DNA from: Henckelia pumila
Lineage: Eukaryota; Streptophyta; Magnoliopsida; Lamiales; Gesneriaceae
Reading direction: 5' to 3'
DNA length: 64,000 nt
Assembly: GCF_033568475.1 (NCBI RefSeq)
Contig: NC_133123.1
Span: 152,597,753-152,661,752, forward strand
This document shows, piece by piece, positions 44,801 through 58,124 of this stretch. How positions within the stretch are numbered: position 1 is the first letter of the stretch; every line of letters starts with the position of its first letter. Below the pieces are notes generated by a model. It was not told where the DNA came from. It was given only the letters and a program-made list of their open reading frames with translations, and searched no databases. The translations under genes and the position numbers were made by a program.

Positions 44801-46451
44801 GAGACAGAGAAGATGGTTAGATCTGTTGAAAGATTTTGACTGCGAAATCAAGTATTATCCCGGGAAGTCTAATGCAGTTGCAGATGCCTTGAGCCGAAAG
44901 CTTTGTTCTTTATCTCTTTCTACTATCGGTGTTTCTCAGCTGATCGATGATTGTTGCACTTCTGGTTTAGAGTTTGAAACAGATAGGGAGACTATCAGAG
45001 TGTTTGCTATTCAAGCCGAGCCAGAGTTGTTTGTTGCAATCAGAGAAGCACAGAAGTCTGAGCCGAGCATCCAGATTTCAGTAGAGAAAGTCAGATCGGG
45101 TCATCAGTCTGAATTCCAGGTTAGAGATGATGTTTTGTTCGTGAATAACCGTATTGTTGTGCCGGATATTTCGGAGTTGAGACAGCGTATTCTCCGAGAG
45201 GCTCATTGCAGTCGGTTTAGTATTCATCCTGGAGGTCGTAAGATGTACAACGATCTGAAGAACCAGTTCTGGTGGAAGAGAATGAAGAGCGACGTAGCGA
45301 GGTTTGTATCTCGGTGTTTGAATTGTCAACAGGTGAAAGTAGAACGGAAGCGACCAGGAGGTCTGTTGCACAGTCTATCTGTTCCTGAATGGAAATGGGA
45401 TCACATTTCCATGGATTTCGTCACGAAGCTACCACGATCCGTTCGAGGATGCGATGCCATTTGGGTAGTGATCGACCGATTGACGAAGTCTGCGTGTTTT
45501 ATTCCGTACAGGATGACGTATCGTCATGATCAGATGGCTGAGTTGTATGTTAGCAATGTTGTGAGATTGCATGGTGTGCCGAAGTCGATCGTTTCAGACA
45601 GAGATCCTAGATTCACTTCTCACTTCTGGCACAGTCTTCAGGGGGCACTTGGTACTCGATTGCATCTGAGTACAGCTTATCATCCTCAGACCGATGGACA
45701 GTCAGAGCAGACTATCCAGACGTTAGAGGATATGCTGCAAGCGGTAGTGCTAGACTTTGGCACTAGTTGGCAGGATTCTTTGCCTCTTGTCGAGTTTTCT
45801 TACAACAACAGCTTTCAAGCGAGTATCGGTATGGCGCCTTTTGAGGCTTTGTACGGCAAGAAATGCCGATCTCCGTTGTTTTGGGATGACTTGTCCGAGT
45901 CACCAGATTTGGGACCGGATATGCTTAGAGATATGGCAGAGCAGGTTAAGATCATTCAGACCAGAATGAAGTCAGCTCAAGATAGACAGGCGAAGTATGC
46001 GAATGTCAGGCGTAGACCTCTGAGTTTTGATCAGGGAGACCGAGTCTTTCTGAAGATTTCTCCGTTCAGAGGCACTGTCAGATTTGGTAAGAGAGGGAAA
46101 TTATCTCCGAGATTCATCGGGCCGTACGAGATTCTCGAGAAGATAGGCGATCTTGCCTACAGACTTGCACTTCCTCCGTCTTTATCTGGTATTCACGACG
46201 TTTTTCACGTCTCTATGCTGCGAAAGTATCATCCAGATCCTTCTCATATCCTTCAGCCTGACGAAGCCGAGTTAGACGAGACTCTGAGCTACTTTGAGCG
46301 ACCGATTCAGATCCTTGATCGGAAGGAGAAACAACTCAGGACCAAGTCGATTCCGTTGGTAAAAGTGCAGTGGAGCCGTCACGGAGTCGAGGAAGCAACT
46401 TGGGAGACAGAGTCTGACATGAGACAGCGTTTTCCAGAGTTATTCGGATGA
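41886..46451 (+). CDS. Element B gag-pol polyprotein with one gag nonsense codon
   Basis: The frame opens [13 protein letters not shown] at 41886 and meets a TAG at 42168-42170 where the element A homologue has Trp (AKSWW versus AKS-stop-W). After that it is open for 1424 codons from 42177. Domains in order: gag; zinc knuckle [14 protein letters not shown] (CX2CX4HX4C); protease [10 protein letters not shown] ([20 protein letters not shown]); RNase H ([20 protein letters not shown]). Integrase follows with its H-H-C-C region ([11 protein letters not shown]...CLNC) and D,D,E residues in [18 protein letters not shown] and [12 protein letters not shown]. The C-terminal ~50 residues form a chromodomain-like tail ([16 protein letters not shown]). 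One G-to-A change explains the stop. Confidence 0.92.
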
Positions 46452-46549
46452 CGTGAGTTCTTCTTACTGTCTTTAGTTCTTTATTCTATCTTATGAGTTG
46501 TGGTTCTCGTTGATTTCGAGGACGAAATCTCTTCTTAGTGGGGGAGAAT

Positions 46550-48531
46550 TGTAACAGCCTATTTTTATCTTAAATGAGTTTATTTGAGTTAATCGGAGAT
46601 TGCAGAGTTCGCGAGCCGACTTGATTTTGATCAGGGTCCTTTTTGCAAATTTTGGAAATTTCAGGGACTAAAACGCAAATATTGATTTTTATATATTATC
46701 TACATATTTGTTTGACTTAGAAATCATTTCATCCTCTTCCCTAAATCGAGCTCCTCCATTGAAGACGCCTTCAAGCTTTTCCAGGTTTCCAGATTTCCTC
46801 CCGAGCTCGATCCGGCCGTTAGAAATTACTTCTGAAGGCAGATTAGTGATCACTGCAGTGAGAGCTCCGTTATACCGTAAGTATTTCTCCGATCAGATAT
46901 GTTTTTTTTTTCGGAGGTTGTTAGAATCGATCTAGATTCTAGTATGTTGTTCTTGGCAGAGTTCTGATCGTTTATTACCTGTCGGTTTTGAATTAAAGCG
47001 ACGTTCGGATTTGTTGTGATTTTTGGAAGCCATTTTCGAAAGTTTGAGTTTTGAGATTTGTTGGGATTGCCTTGTTGTTGTTGTATTAGCATTGTTATGA
47101 GATTATATCGGTATTGAACTGTTGTATGCATTTTCGGTTTGTTCAGTTTTTAGCCGTTATGCCGTCGGTTTGAGTTTTGGGATTTCGAACCGTTTTTGAG
47201 TTGTTGAACTTGGCTTGTAAGTTGATCATGGTTATTGATCTTTGATTTGTATTTGAACAGATTCATTTGGAGTTTGTCAAGCCAGGGTTAACAGCATTTG
47301 TTCGTTTCAGAGATTTGGACGAAGAACGGTATAGATAATTACCTTGAGCCTTGTTGTTGTTTAGATTGGTTAGACTTTGATACAATCTTTTGTTGTAGCT
47401 TCCCAGAAGTTGGAACTACTGCCTTGAAAGGTAAAAGCAGTCATCGATAGCGGGATAGTATACTCGGGACAGTTGGTTCTCGAGTTTCCCTTAAAAGCAC
47501 ATACTTGCATCTACACTTGTTCTAGAATGAGGAACTTGTGTCTTGTTGAATTGCTTGAGCTTTTATTATATGGCTATGTTTTATATTCTGTTATGCATTC
47601 ATCTTGAGCCAACTTTGATTTCAGAGGGCAGAATAGCCCTTTTTGTTTAGACGTTTGGGAACTATAATTGAGTGGCCTAGGTCGTAGTCATTTCGCCTAG
47701 TGCTAGCATACTCATTATAGTTGCTCAAAGTCTAGAGGAGTGGGATACGTGGCACCACCTCGATTGGGAGAGTCAGTGAGTGGTTACGTGATCTCATCCT
47801 CGGGATCCCAAAAGCACATCAGAAATGCCTCGTTTATCAGATTTGATATCCCGGTTTAAAGACATGCATTTCATTACGTTGTTATTGATTTTGTTGTCGT
47901 TTTGAAAGCATGTTTGTTGTTGTATTACTTGTATGTTGCTTTTACTGGGATTATCATTCTCACCGGTTATCCGGCTGTTGCTTTGTTTTGTATGTGTACT
48001 TGACAACAGGTGGGGCAGGATCAAGTCAGAAGAGGCATGGTTAGCTCCGAGGGAAAGTTGTAGAAGTGAGACTCGGTATAGAAGTCGTGTCATCATGTTC
48101 ATCTAGTTTAGATTGTAGCATGTTAGAATTCGAACTTCTTATGTTTGTATTCGTATTGTAATAGCCAAGACCATTGCATGTTCTAGCCTTTTGGGCATTT
48201 GATCAACTCTAGAACTTCATGTATTAGTTGGATCATGTTAGAGTTCTTTTGGTTATGTTATTGCACTTTTGGAGGCTTGTTTTGAGCCAATTCAGCAGGC
48301 CATGCGCGCCCGCGCGTCCCGCACTTCGTTTCGGAAGATTTGGGCAGAGCTTCAGGCGCGCCCGCGTCTCAGGTGGTGCCCCCGCGCTAGGGCTTGGGCA
48401 GGACGCCATGCGCGCCCGCGCCTCAAGCGGCGCGCCCGCGCGTCCCCTTTTTAAAAAAAAATGTTCTTGGCTTTTAATTACTTACTTATTGAATTACTCC
48501 TTTAATTGTTGTTTAGAACCGAGGTCTCACA
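46550..48531 (+). repeat. 3' LTR of element B
   Basis: 1982 bp, TGTAACAGCC to GAGGTCTCACA. It lacks the solo LTR C insertion and is otherwise collinear with the 5' LTR. Confidence 0.95.
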
Positions 48532-48536
48532 GTAGT

Positions 48537-51500
48537 AGTGGAAAGAAAAGTTTCTTCAAGGGCAAGAGCAAACAATTCAAGAGATCTGGTGGTAGTAGCT
48601 CTTCGAGTTCAAGTAGTTCCCGACAGTCTAGAGCTGGACAGAAGTCTGATGTATATTTCACCAAGTGTGGTGGTCGCCATACCAATGAACAATGCCGAGG
48701 TGTATTTGGAAGCTGCCACATTTGCAACAAGATGGGGCATTTTGCACGAGTGTGTCCACAACGATGTTCTGAGGGTGCACAGGGTACTGGATTATCGAGA
48801 CCAGTAGGTCAATCTACATCTTCTGTTCACTCTTTTCAACCACAGCCTGCAGCACCGAGTAGAGGAGGAGTTCAGACAGTGAATCAACCTCCCAGGCAAC
48901 AAGCACGAGTGTTTGCATTGACATAAGAGCAAGCACAAGCAGCACCGGACGATGTGATTGAAGGTAACTGTTTTCTTTCTGGTTATCCTGCCTATGTCTT
49001 ATTCGATACTGGTGCGTCGCATACCTTCATATCTGAACAATTTGTTACGTTGTATTCATTGCCTGTTGAGTCATTAACTATTGTAGTGTCTATATCTTCA
49101 CCGTTGGGAAAAGGTATAGTATCAGTGAAGTCTGTACGAAATTGTGTACTACAGTACGAAGGTAATGAAGTTGAGCTTGACTGTATCATTCTTGGTTTAT
49201 CTGATTTTGATTGCATAATCGGTATCGATATGCTAACCAAGTATAGAACAACAGTGGACTATTTTCAGAAGATTGTGAAGTTCAGACCTGATATGACTGA
49301 TGAGTGTAAATTCTATGGTAAGGGATCACGAGCCAGAATTCCATTGATATCTGTTCTTTCTATGACTGATTTGTTACAGAAGGGAGCAAAGGGATTTTTG
49401 ATCTATGCAGTTGATATACTGAAGTCTAGTCCGACATTGACGGATATACCGGTGGTGAATGAGTTTGCAGATGTATTTCCTGATGAGATTCCGGGATTGC
49501 CACCGTACAGAGAGGTAGATTTCGGTATTGAATTGATGCCAGGTACACAGCCGATATCGAAAGCACCTTACCATATGGCACCAATTGAACTGAAAGAACT
49601 GAAAGACCAACTCGAAGATTTGTTGGCCAAAGGATATATCAGACCGAGTGTATCCCCATGGGGTGCTCCGGTATTATTTGTTAGAAAGAAGGAAGGATCG
49701 ATGAGATTGTGTATTGACTACCGGCAATTTAACAAGGCAACAGTAAAGAATCGCTATCCTTTACCTCGTATCGATGATTTATTTGATCAATTGCAGGGAT
49801 CGTCAGTATATTCGAAGATTGACTTACGATCCGGATATCATCAACTGAGGGTTAGAGACGAATACATTCCTAAGACTGCATTTAGAACCAGGTATGGCCA
49901 TTATGAATTCATAGTTATGCCTTTTGGTCTAACGAATGCACCGGCAGTTTTTATGGGATTGATGAATAGAGTATTTCCAAGATATTTAGATGATTTTGTG
50001 ATTATCTTTATCGATGATATTTTGATATACTCTAAGAACCTGTGTGAACATGCTGATCATCTCCGAACTGTATCGAGAATATTAAGAGAAGAGAAATTGT
50101 ATGCTAAGTTATCCAAATGTGAGTTTTGGTTGCAGCGAGTTGTTTTTCTTGGTCATGTAATTTCAGGAGATGGCATTTCAGTGGATCCGAGTAAGGTTGA
50201 AGCTATGATCAGTTGGCAGAGACCGACATCTGTGCCAGAAATTCAAAGTTTTATGGGCTTGGCAGGTTATTACCGTCGATTCATTCAAGATTTTTCATCG
50301 ATAGCGAAGCCTATTACACATCTTACACAGAAGAATGCACCATTTCTTTGGTCTGAGGCGTGTGAAAGAAGTTTTATCGTACTTAAGAAGAGATTGACGA
50401 CAGCGCCGATTTTAATAATCCCTACAGGTACTGGTGATTTTGTTGTTTATTGTGATGCTTCTCACCAGGGTTTGGGATGTATTTAATGCAGAAAGGACAT
50501 GTTGTCGCTTATGCTTCTCGACAACTGAAACCACATGAAGTCAGGTATCCGATTCATGATCTTGAATTGGCTGCAATTGTCTTTGTATTGAAGATCTGGA
50601 GACATTATTTATATGGCGAGAAGTTTGAAATCTTTTCTGATCACAAAAGTTTGAAGTATCTGTTCTCACAATCCGAACTGAATATGAGACAACGACGATG
50701 GCTTGATTTATTGAAGGATTTTGATTGTGAAATCAAATACTATCCGGGAAAATCTAATGCAGCAGCGGATGCCCTAAGTAGAAAGGTATGTGCTTTATCC
50801 TTGTCTACGATAGGTGTATCTAATTTGATTTAAGATTGTTGTATTTCGGGGTATGTATTTGAGACAGTTAGAAGGCCGATGAGAGTGTATGCAATCAGTG
50901 CTGAGCCAGAGTTATTGATTCGTATCAAAGAAGCACAAAAAGCCGATCAGAATGTGCAGAAATCGATTGAAATGATTCGATCAGGATATCAGTCTGAGTA
51001 CAAGGTTAGTGACGATGATATCTTGTATGTGAATGACCGAATAGTTGTTCCCAATATTGCAGATTTGAGACAGAATATTTTGAAAGAAGCTCATTGCAGT
51101 CGCTATAGTGTTCACCCTGGAGGCAAAAAGATGTACAACGACTTGAAGAGTCAGTACTGGTGGAAACAAATGAAGTCTGATGTGACTGAATTTGTATCTA
51201 AATGTTTGAATTGCCAACAGGTGAAGGCTGAAAGAAAGAAACCAGGTGGCTTATTACAAAATTTATCGATTCCTGAATGGAAATGGGACCACATTTCCAT
51301 GGACTTTGTAACGAAGTTGCCACGATCATCTCGAGGATGCGATGCTGTTTGGGTGATCATTGACAGATTGACGAAATCTGCGTGCTTTATTCCTTACCGA
51401 ATGACTTATCGTCATGATCAAATGGCGGATCTCTATATTCGAGAAGTGGTAAGACTACACGGTGTGCTAAAGTCGATAGTATCTGACCGAGATCCGAGGT

Positions 51501-52339
51501 TTACTTCGCACTTTTGGCATAGCCTACAGGAAGCTCTAGGTACGCGCTTACATTTGAGTACTGCTTACCATCCTCAAACTGACGGTCAATCTGAACGAAC
51601 TATTCAGACGCTTGAGGATATGCTTAGAGCTGTAGTACTTGATTTTGGAGTTACATGGCAAAATTCTGTACCACTCGTGGAATTTTTGTATAACAACAGT
51701 TATCAAACGAGTATAGAGATGTCACCATTCGAAGCATTATATGGAAAAAAGTGTCGTTCGCCTTTGTATTGGGATGATGTTTCTGAGGTACCTGAGTTAG
51801 GGCCAGATATGATCAGACAGATGACTGAGAAAGTGAAATTGATACAGCAGAGAATGAGAACAGCGCGGCATAGACAGACGAGATATGCAAATGTACGACG
51901 ACAGCTGTTATCTTTTGATCAGGGAGATAGAGTGTTTCTGAAGATTTCACCGTTCAGGGGCACAGTTCGATTTGGCAAACGAGGAAAATTATCTCCAAGG
52001 TATATTGGGCCGTATGAGATTCTCGAGAAGATAGGCAATCTAGCTTATCGACTCACTCTTCCTATGTCTTTATATGGGATACATGATGCCTTTCATGTAT
52101 CGATGTTGAGGAAGTATATATCTGATGCGTCTCATGTGATTCGATCTGATGAAGCTGAGTTGGATGATATTCTTTGCTACTTCGAGCGACCTATTCAGAT
52201 TCTTGATAGGAAGACAAAGCAACTCCGAACGAAGACCATTCCATTGGTGAAGATTCAATGGAGTAGACACGGAGTTGAAGAAGCAACGTGGGAAGTTGAA
52301 GATGATATGAAGCAACGATTTCCTTATCTATTCCACTGA
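48537..52339 (+). pseudogene. Element A gag 3' part and pol, disrupted
   Basis: Resumes the gag frame after element B. Zinc knuckle CHICNKMGHFARVC, then TAA at 48924-48926. Protease DTGASHTF and RT ([20 protein letters not shown]) follow. A one-base deletion near 50485 (C-I-stop where B reads CILMQ) breaks the frame into RNase H. Another TAA is at 50831-50833. Integrase ([43 protein letters not shown]) and the chromodomain-like tail are intact to 52339. At least three lesions plus the insertion mean it cannot make a full polyprotein. Confidence 0.93.
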
Positions 52340-52450
52340 TGTGAGTTCTTATTCAGTTTTCAGTTATTCTTTATTCTTATGAGCATGCAGATTGCATATC
52401 TATACTGTTTATGAATTCGAGGACGAAATCATGTCTTAGTGGGGGAGAAA

Positions 52451-54538
52451 TGTAAGGCCCGGGATTAATTAATATTAATCCAAATTTATTTAATTTTAAT
52501 TCGAGTATATTTAATTTGGGAATTTTAGAGTTTCGATTTAAATTCTAATATTCTTAAATTATTTAGGATTGAAATTGAATTAAAATAAGGGCTGAGGACC
52601 GAATTGAAATTATTGAAGAATTGAGGGACTAAATTGCAATATTGGTTGAGAGTTATCAGATTTTAAGTTTATTACTCAGCATGAAACGTGTACTTGCCTT
52701 AGAAATTTCAGAAGTGTTGAATCAGAGAAGCCGAGATCCTTTCGTTTCTTTTGGATTTGCAATCTTCAAAGTCTCGTAACTTTTGAACCGGTTATCCGAT
52801 TTCGATTTCGTAAATTGTTCTGGAATCCTTACGATGAGGGCTTCGATCTCGTATAAGTTTTATGTTGTGTTATATGGATTTCGAAATCAATAAAGGGCAG
52901 ATATCAGATTTTGAATCATTGATCATGCTTTTGAGTTTGTATCGTTTTTATTTTCAAAACCGGATGAAGAGCTTATGTTATTATGTTGAATCTTGATGCT
53001 AGCATGTTTTATGATTGTTATGGCTGTTTGTGCTGAGGTTTTGAAGATTATATCAGCTGGTTGTCTTGATTGAGAGCACGTACACATGGTTTGAATAAAA
53101 GAAATGATTTCGGGATTACGTCGGTTATCGATTTTCAATCGCTACGCCATTTAATCGAGTTTTTGGACTGTTTTGATATTCTATAGCTAAGCTGAAACAC
53201 TTATCTTGATGATGTGAATGTTATAGAATTTTATTCTTTAGTTTTAGTTGAGTTTGGAAGGCCAACGACTCGAGACAACGACTTTGAATCGAAGAAGTTG
53301 GATTGAGGTTTGAAATGAGTTTGATCGATGATCTTATGTTGTTTTCGACTCGATTTTGATATGATAGATTGAAATGAAGTTGATATATTTATTTTGGTTG
53401 TATCTTTCAGATTTGAAGAGTTCAGAATCAAAATAAATGAAGGTATAATGACGACATCGCGAAGTAGGGACTTTGAAACTCAAGAACGACTAACCTTGAG
53501 TTGGCCCGCAAAAATCACATACTTGTTTATGTTTTTGATTTGATTGTGATGTTGTCGATCCATATTAGGTAGTGGATCTTTATATTCGAGTTGATATGAT
53601 GCTATATTAAATTGATTCTATGCCAAGGTTGCTGTTAACCTTATTTGCAAGTCGGTTATGAACTCGTTAGATGGATATCCATGTCAAGATCAGTTATGAA
53701 TCTTGATGGCTTTGAAGTTATGTGAATCAATTCGTATGTAAAGCGTTTACGTACTCTATTTGTTGAGTCGAGTTTAAATAGAGTCAAGATGATTTATTTA
53801 ACGCTTTCTATATGTTGGTTATACTGAGAATATTTTCTCACCGGAGTTTATCCGGCTGTTGTCTTGTTTTGTATGTGTGCATGACAACAGATGGGGTAGG
53901 AGCTGGTCATCGACGTCATTGACAGCTGGGAGAGAGTCTAGCATGTGAGGACTCGGGTTGTAGATGATGTCTTGAACTTTAGAAGCATGAAACTTTAGTC
54001 TAGTTGGTTTTGAATTACATGTATGAAACTTGAGATAGTTTATGTCGTTTATCATTTTTTAGCGACTTGTTCGATGTAATAAAATGTATGTATAAATGCT
54101 TGTGACCTTGTTTATATGTATATGCATGTTTTGGAATTGATATATCATGTATTGGACCATGTTTTGATGATTTAGAATGGAAGGAATCGGGTTGACAACA
54201 AAATGAATTGCTGGTTTTGCTGGAAACAGAGGGCACGCTCGATCCTGTGAAAAGCCAGGATCGAGCGCGGCCATTAATTTTGAAAAATAGAGATTTGAGT
54301 TTTTGGCTCGCTCGATCCGCAGAAGTTGACGGATCAAGCGAGGCCAAATTGTGTTCCATCCGAGAGTTGAGCAATTGTGCTCGCTCAATCGGGTGTTTTT
54401 CACCGATCGAGCGAGACACTGGATTTTAAAAAATTTTTTTTTTTTTTACTTGGCTCTTGGTTTCTTAATTGATGTTTAATGAATGTTAATTATTCATTAA
54501 TTGCCCTAAGATAAGATTAGCAACCCGAGGTCCCCACA
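52451..54538 (+). repeat. 3' LTR of element A
   Basis: 2088 bp, collinear with the 5' LTR. The hairpin cassette at 54238-54417 keeps the first hairpin perfect but has changes in the second and third. Confidence 0.95.
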
Positions 54539-54543
54539 GTCCC

Positions 54544-55847
54544 TGTCCACCTTTGCTTGTCTCAAAATATTCTTTTTGATCCGTTCGGGGTCTGAAGGTT
54601 TTTCCAAATTCTGGTTCCTTCTGGTTTGGACACTCTGGGCAGATATTCTCTGACCATCTTCCGATATGAGCCATGTTACAAAATTTTCGACTAGTCTCTT
54701 TACTCCCCGGCAGCTTGTTGTTCCACAAAAAATTCCTCTTCTTTTCGAAGAGTTCTTTCGCAAAAGCCGTAGTTTTTCCTGTCATTGTGTTTAACAGGAA
54801 TGATCCGTTCACAGAATTCTGATAAAATTTGAACGAAAACTTGACCTTGTCCATCTCGGTGAGACAAACTCAAATACCCCATGCCCTTATGGTTGAAATT
54901 TCATTTTCTCCAAAAGTGGACACTAATGGTATTTCTTCAGATATAGGATCCTTGATGAATCTTTGATTATTCATGTCAGGTCTTCTTAGCTTGATGAAAT
55001 AAAAGGGCTCGTGTGATCCTTTTCCTGTTGGTTCTGGAGCTGCACTAAAGAAGTATAATTAGAGCACATCTCCTCTGGACAAATGGTCGTTATTTGCCCA
55101 TGTTTCTTGGACTGCTTCCTGAATCCATTTTGGTAGTTGTGATATCTCCTGGAAGCTTGGTGAAGTTGTATAAACTGAGGCTAAAGCCCCAAATTCATAC
55201 CATAGCTTTACATCCTTAGGGTTGACATTATTTTTTAGTCAAACCCTTGGATATATCCTTGCAACATCAACCCTGAAAGTGTTAGGGTTAATTTCACTTC
55301 TTGTACTTAATTTCTCCCACCTCTGTTGATAAACCTGGAATGGAGAAATGATAGTTAGGTTAGTATCAATCTTAGATTTCCTTGTCTGTGTTGGGCCTAA
55401 GATTGACCTCTTCCTCTTTTACCCCAGAGGCGGAGGGTTGACTTGATGAGTTATCCTTATCAATTGTTACTTCATCCATATCATCAAAGGCTGATGATAG
55501 ATTAGCACTTGTTTCTTGAGTTTTAGATTCCTCAACATCTTGTTTCACAACCGGTGGTTGTATTTCTTGTTCTTGTAAAACCAATGGTTTTAGTATATCC
55601 TGTTTATAAAAAACCAATGGTTTCTCTATAGCCTTCACAATTGGCCCTTGAATAGCAGCCCATAGTTGGGTTTGAGCTTGCATAAATCATGTAATTCTAT
55701 TAGATACTTTGATCCGATCAGCTTGTTGTAACCTGTCGGCCATTTCAGCATTAATGGCTAACTGGTTGAACTCGTTTTGAAGCAACCCAAGGTGTTCCCT
55801 AAGATGCCTCTGCATTTTCATGATGGAATCCACGTCACTGCCTTCCA
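54544..55847 (-). pseudogene. Last viral ORF (candidate transactivator/viroplasmin), broken
   Basis: Starts MEGSDVDSIMKMQRHLRE at 55847 with a coiled-coil-like N-terminus. It has a TGA at 55689-55687 and then an acidic/Ser-rich stretch, and further stops and frameshifts break it up (readable parts at 55683-55372 and 54854-54544). Its C-terminal coding part is split by element A and ends at 33551. The position after RNase H and before the promoter matches the transactivator/viroplasmin gene of caulimovirids; I could not confirm the family from motifs. Confidence 0.5.
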
Positions 55848-55989
55848 TCTCTTGTTAAGAAATCTGCAAGAATATTTTCATGAGATTTAATAATAACAAT
55901 ATCAAAAATATAATTTTGACATAATGCTTGTCATCTTAATAACCTAGCTTTCTCAGGTTTAGATTAGATCTTATTTCTTAGAAAAGCTT

Positions 55990-57859
55990 TTACCTGGGTG
56001 TTATCAACCTTCAGCGTGAATTTTTTAGCAAGTAAAAATAATGGTCATTTTTCGAAAGCCCTTTTAACTGCATAAAATTCTTTTTTGTTGATATGTCATC
56101 TGATGGCCTCAGATTTTGAAAAAAGACCGCTACAGTATCTGCATGGTATTTCTCCATCCGGGGTGATCTTGGTAAGGACTGCTGCCCACCATTCGTCACT
56201 GGCATCCGTAAATAACACCAGATCATCTTTATCTACGGGTATAGCTATTTTTGGGAGATTCTTACATATCTCCTTTAATTGGTTTACCCCTTTAGTATGG
56301 TCATCGGTCCATATAAACCTGTCATCTTTTTTTAATAAAGGACTGAACACATTTCTGTACATTGCTAGGTTGTTTATGAACATCCCTGCAAAATTAACTA
56401 CTCCTAGAAAACTCTGGAGTTGTTTTAAATCTTTGAGTTTATCTGGAAAATTCTTTACCTTTTTTCACAATATGGGGTTGTAGAATTATTCCAGTTTCAT
56501 CAATCTCAATACCAAGGAATTCAATTTTTCTTGTTTCTATGACTGCTTTCTTTTCAAATAAAACCAGTCATTCTTGTTTACAAATTTTAAAGAAAATCTC
56601 TAAGTGTTTAACATGTTCGTTGATATTTTTTGATGCAATAAGAATATCATCAATATAAACAAACATAAAGTTGAAATAATCTTTAAAAAGATTATCCATC
56701 TTTCTTTGAAATATTTGGGGTGCATTGGTCAATCCCATAGGCATAACTTCCCAAATATAGTGTCCTTGTGGAGTAGAGAAGGCTGTGAATTTCTTACTGC
56801 CTTCTTCCATTCGAATCTGGTAAAATCCAGACTTACAATCAAATTTTGAGAACACTCTAGCATTTCGTACACAACTAATTAGGTGTTCTCTACTGGGTAT
56901 GAAGTACCCATCAAACTCCAGGATTTTATTAATACCTTGGTAGTTAATAACTAACCTGGGTTTTCCTCTTTTATTTCACCATGATTTCTGACCAGAAAAC
57001 CTGGGCTGCTATATGGTGAAACCTCTTCTTTGATTAGACCAAGGTCCAAATGTTCTTTGATAATCATTCTCATCTCCCTTTGATCTGTTATGTTCATCAA
57101 GATAGGCTTATATCTGACGAATTCATACTCTTTGCCTTCCTTTAGAGTAAGGCTGGCTTTGAGTTGATTTATATCCCACCATGCCAAAGGATGCTCGTTA
57201 TAACTTTCTTTGAGCCTTTTTTTGATATCTTCAAGGGATACCTTATTTTCTAACTCTGTATCTCTGTGATTTAGAGTTACCTTGAGAAACTTCATATCCT
57301 CTGTTTGGAGTTCTTGTTCTGTTGTTATTTTCAACATGGTTTCTCCAAACCTCCTTGGATCTTTCATTTTTGGGTGAAAAAGTTGTCCTTTATCACCACT
57401 CTGGCTGCGAAATATTATCGGCAATTGTCGATAAAAAGCAACCTTGAGTCTTTGAACGATAATTTTATGATCACAAATTGTAGTGAACATAAGTCTTCTT
57501 GACTCATTGTCTTGTGTGTACTTCTTAAACATTTGTAAGAAGTTATTTCATAACAGGATATCAGCTCCTGTATCATGGAAATAGATTGGTGGTGTCTTTA
57601 CCTTGTACCAAGGTGTTTGACCTACTCCTCCCACAAGGATTTCTGCTTGTTTTATTCCTTTGCAAAGAATTAAAATTCTTCGAGAGAAATCTCGTCCAAC
57701 AATTTTTGGCAATTCTTCTTCACATTCTTCAGGGAAGACTCCTCTTTTTGCTGTACAAATTCCTGCTCCCGAGTCAATATAAGCAGCAAAGTATTCAGCC
57801 TTATATTGTTCATACAACATCCCTATCGGAATGTATATGGAGAAAGGACTTGTTGTCAT
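55990..57859 (-). pseudogene. Viral protease-reverse transcriptase-RNase H ORF, broken
   Basis: Begins MTTSPFSIYIPIG at 57859, overlapping the preceding stop as ATGA. Protease active site YIDSGAG is near 57765-57785. RT fragments include SPYSSPGFLV, FSKFDCKSGFYQI, MPMGLTNAPQIFQ and the catalytic YIDD near 56648-56659. RNase H has FTDASDEWW near 56185-56215. Disruptions include stops near 57546 and 56094, a frameshift around 56955-56990 in RT, and a break near 56565 between RT and RNase H. It is not functional. Confidence 0.85.
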
Positions 57860-58122
57860 TTTTTAAAGGGATTACTAAATGGCCCCGCCATTTTTAACAG
57901 ATTGTGTTGTAACTCAGTAATCCGTTTAAGGCTATTTACCTTTAGTTTTCCTAAGGCCTCAGAAGGTACAGTATGGTTACTCATTTTTACTTCTTTAATA
58001 CGTTCTAGTAAATCATGTTCATGACTTACTAATTTCAACAGTTGCTTCTTCCTCTGTTTGTAAACAGAGTTTTCGAATCTGATTAAGGGATTATCCCTTA
58101 TCCAATTCTCTTGGTTTTCCAT
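57856..58122 (-). CDS. Small viral coiled-coil ORF (88 aa)
   Basis: Starts MENQENWIRDNPLIRFENSV, rich in Lys/Leu/Glu heptads (QLLKLVSHEHDLLERIKEVK), and ends PFSNPFKK. Its stop overlaps the ATG of the protease-RT ORF as ATGA. The size, coiled coil and basic end recall a virion-associated protein, but this is inference. It is one of the few viral frames still intact. Confidence 0.5.
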   Translation of the reverse strand: MENQENWIRDNPLIRFENSVYKQRKKQLLKLVSHEHDLLERIKEVKMSNHTVPSEALGKLKVNSLKRITELQHNLLKMAGPFSNPFKK

Positions 58123-58124
58123 CT

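Larger units (their letters stand above)
36806..48531 (+). mobile_element. Ty3/gypsy chromovirus element B (Tekay-like), inserted in element A gag
   Basis: Complete element with TSD GTAGT at 36801-36805 and 48532-48536. LTRs are 36806-41585 (interrupted by solo LTR C) and 46550-48531. The primer site TGGTATCAGAG is at 41591-41601, and the polypurine tract AGTGGGGGAGAA precedes the 3' LTR. Without C and its TSD the 5' LTR is 1982 bp, the same as the 3' LTR. The element is about 8.9 kb without the insertion. Its coding region is almost intact. Confidence 0.95.
33618..54538 (+). mobile_element. Ty3/gypsy chromovirus element A (Tekay-like), with element B inside
   Basis: Complete element bounded by TSD GTCCC (33613-33617 and 54539-54543). 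LTRs are 33618-35706 (2089 bp) and 52451-54538 (2088 bp), both TGTAAGGCCC...CCCCACA. The tRNA-iMet primer site TGGTATCAGAGC is at 35712-35723. A polypurine tract AGTGGGGGAGAAA precedes the 3' LTR. The span is 20.9 kb, but removing element B and its TSD leaves about 9.2 kb, a normal size. The LTRs differ by roughly 2% over the first ~230 bp I compared by eye. Confidence 0.95.
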
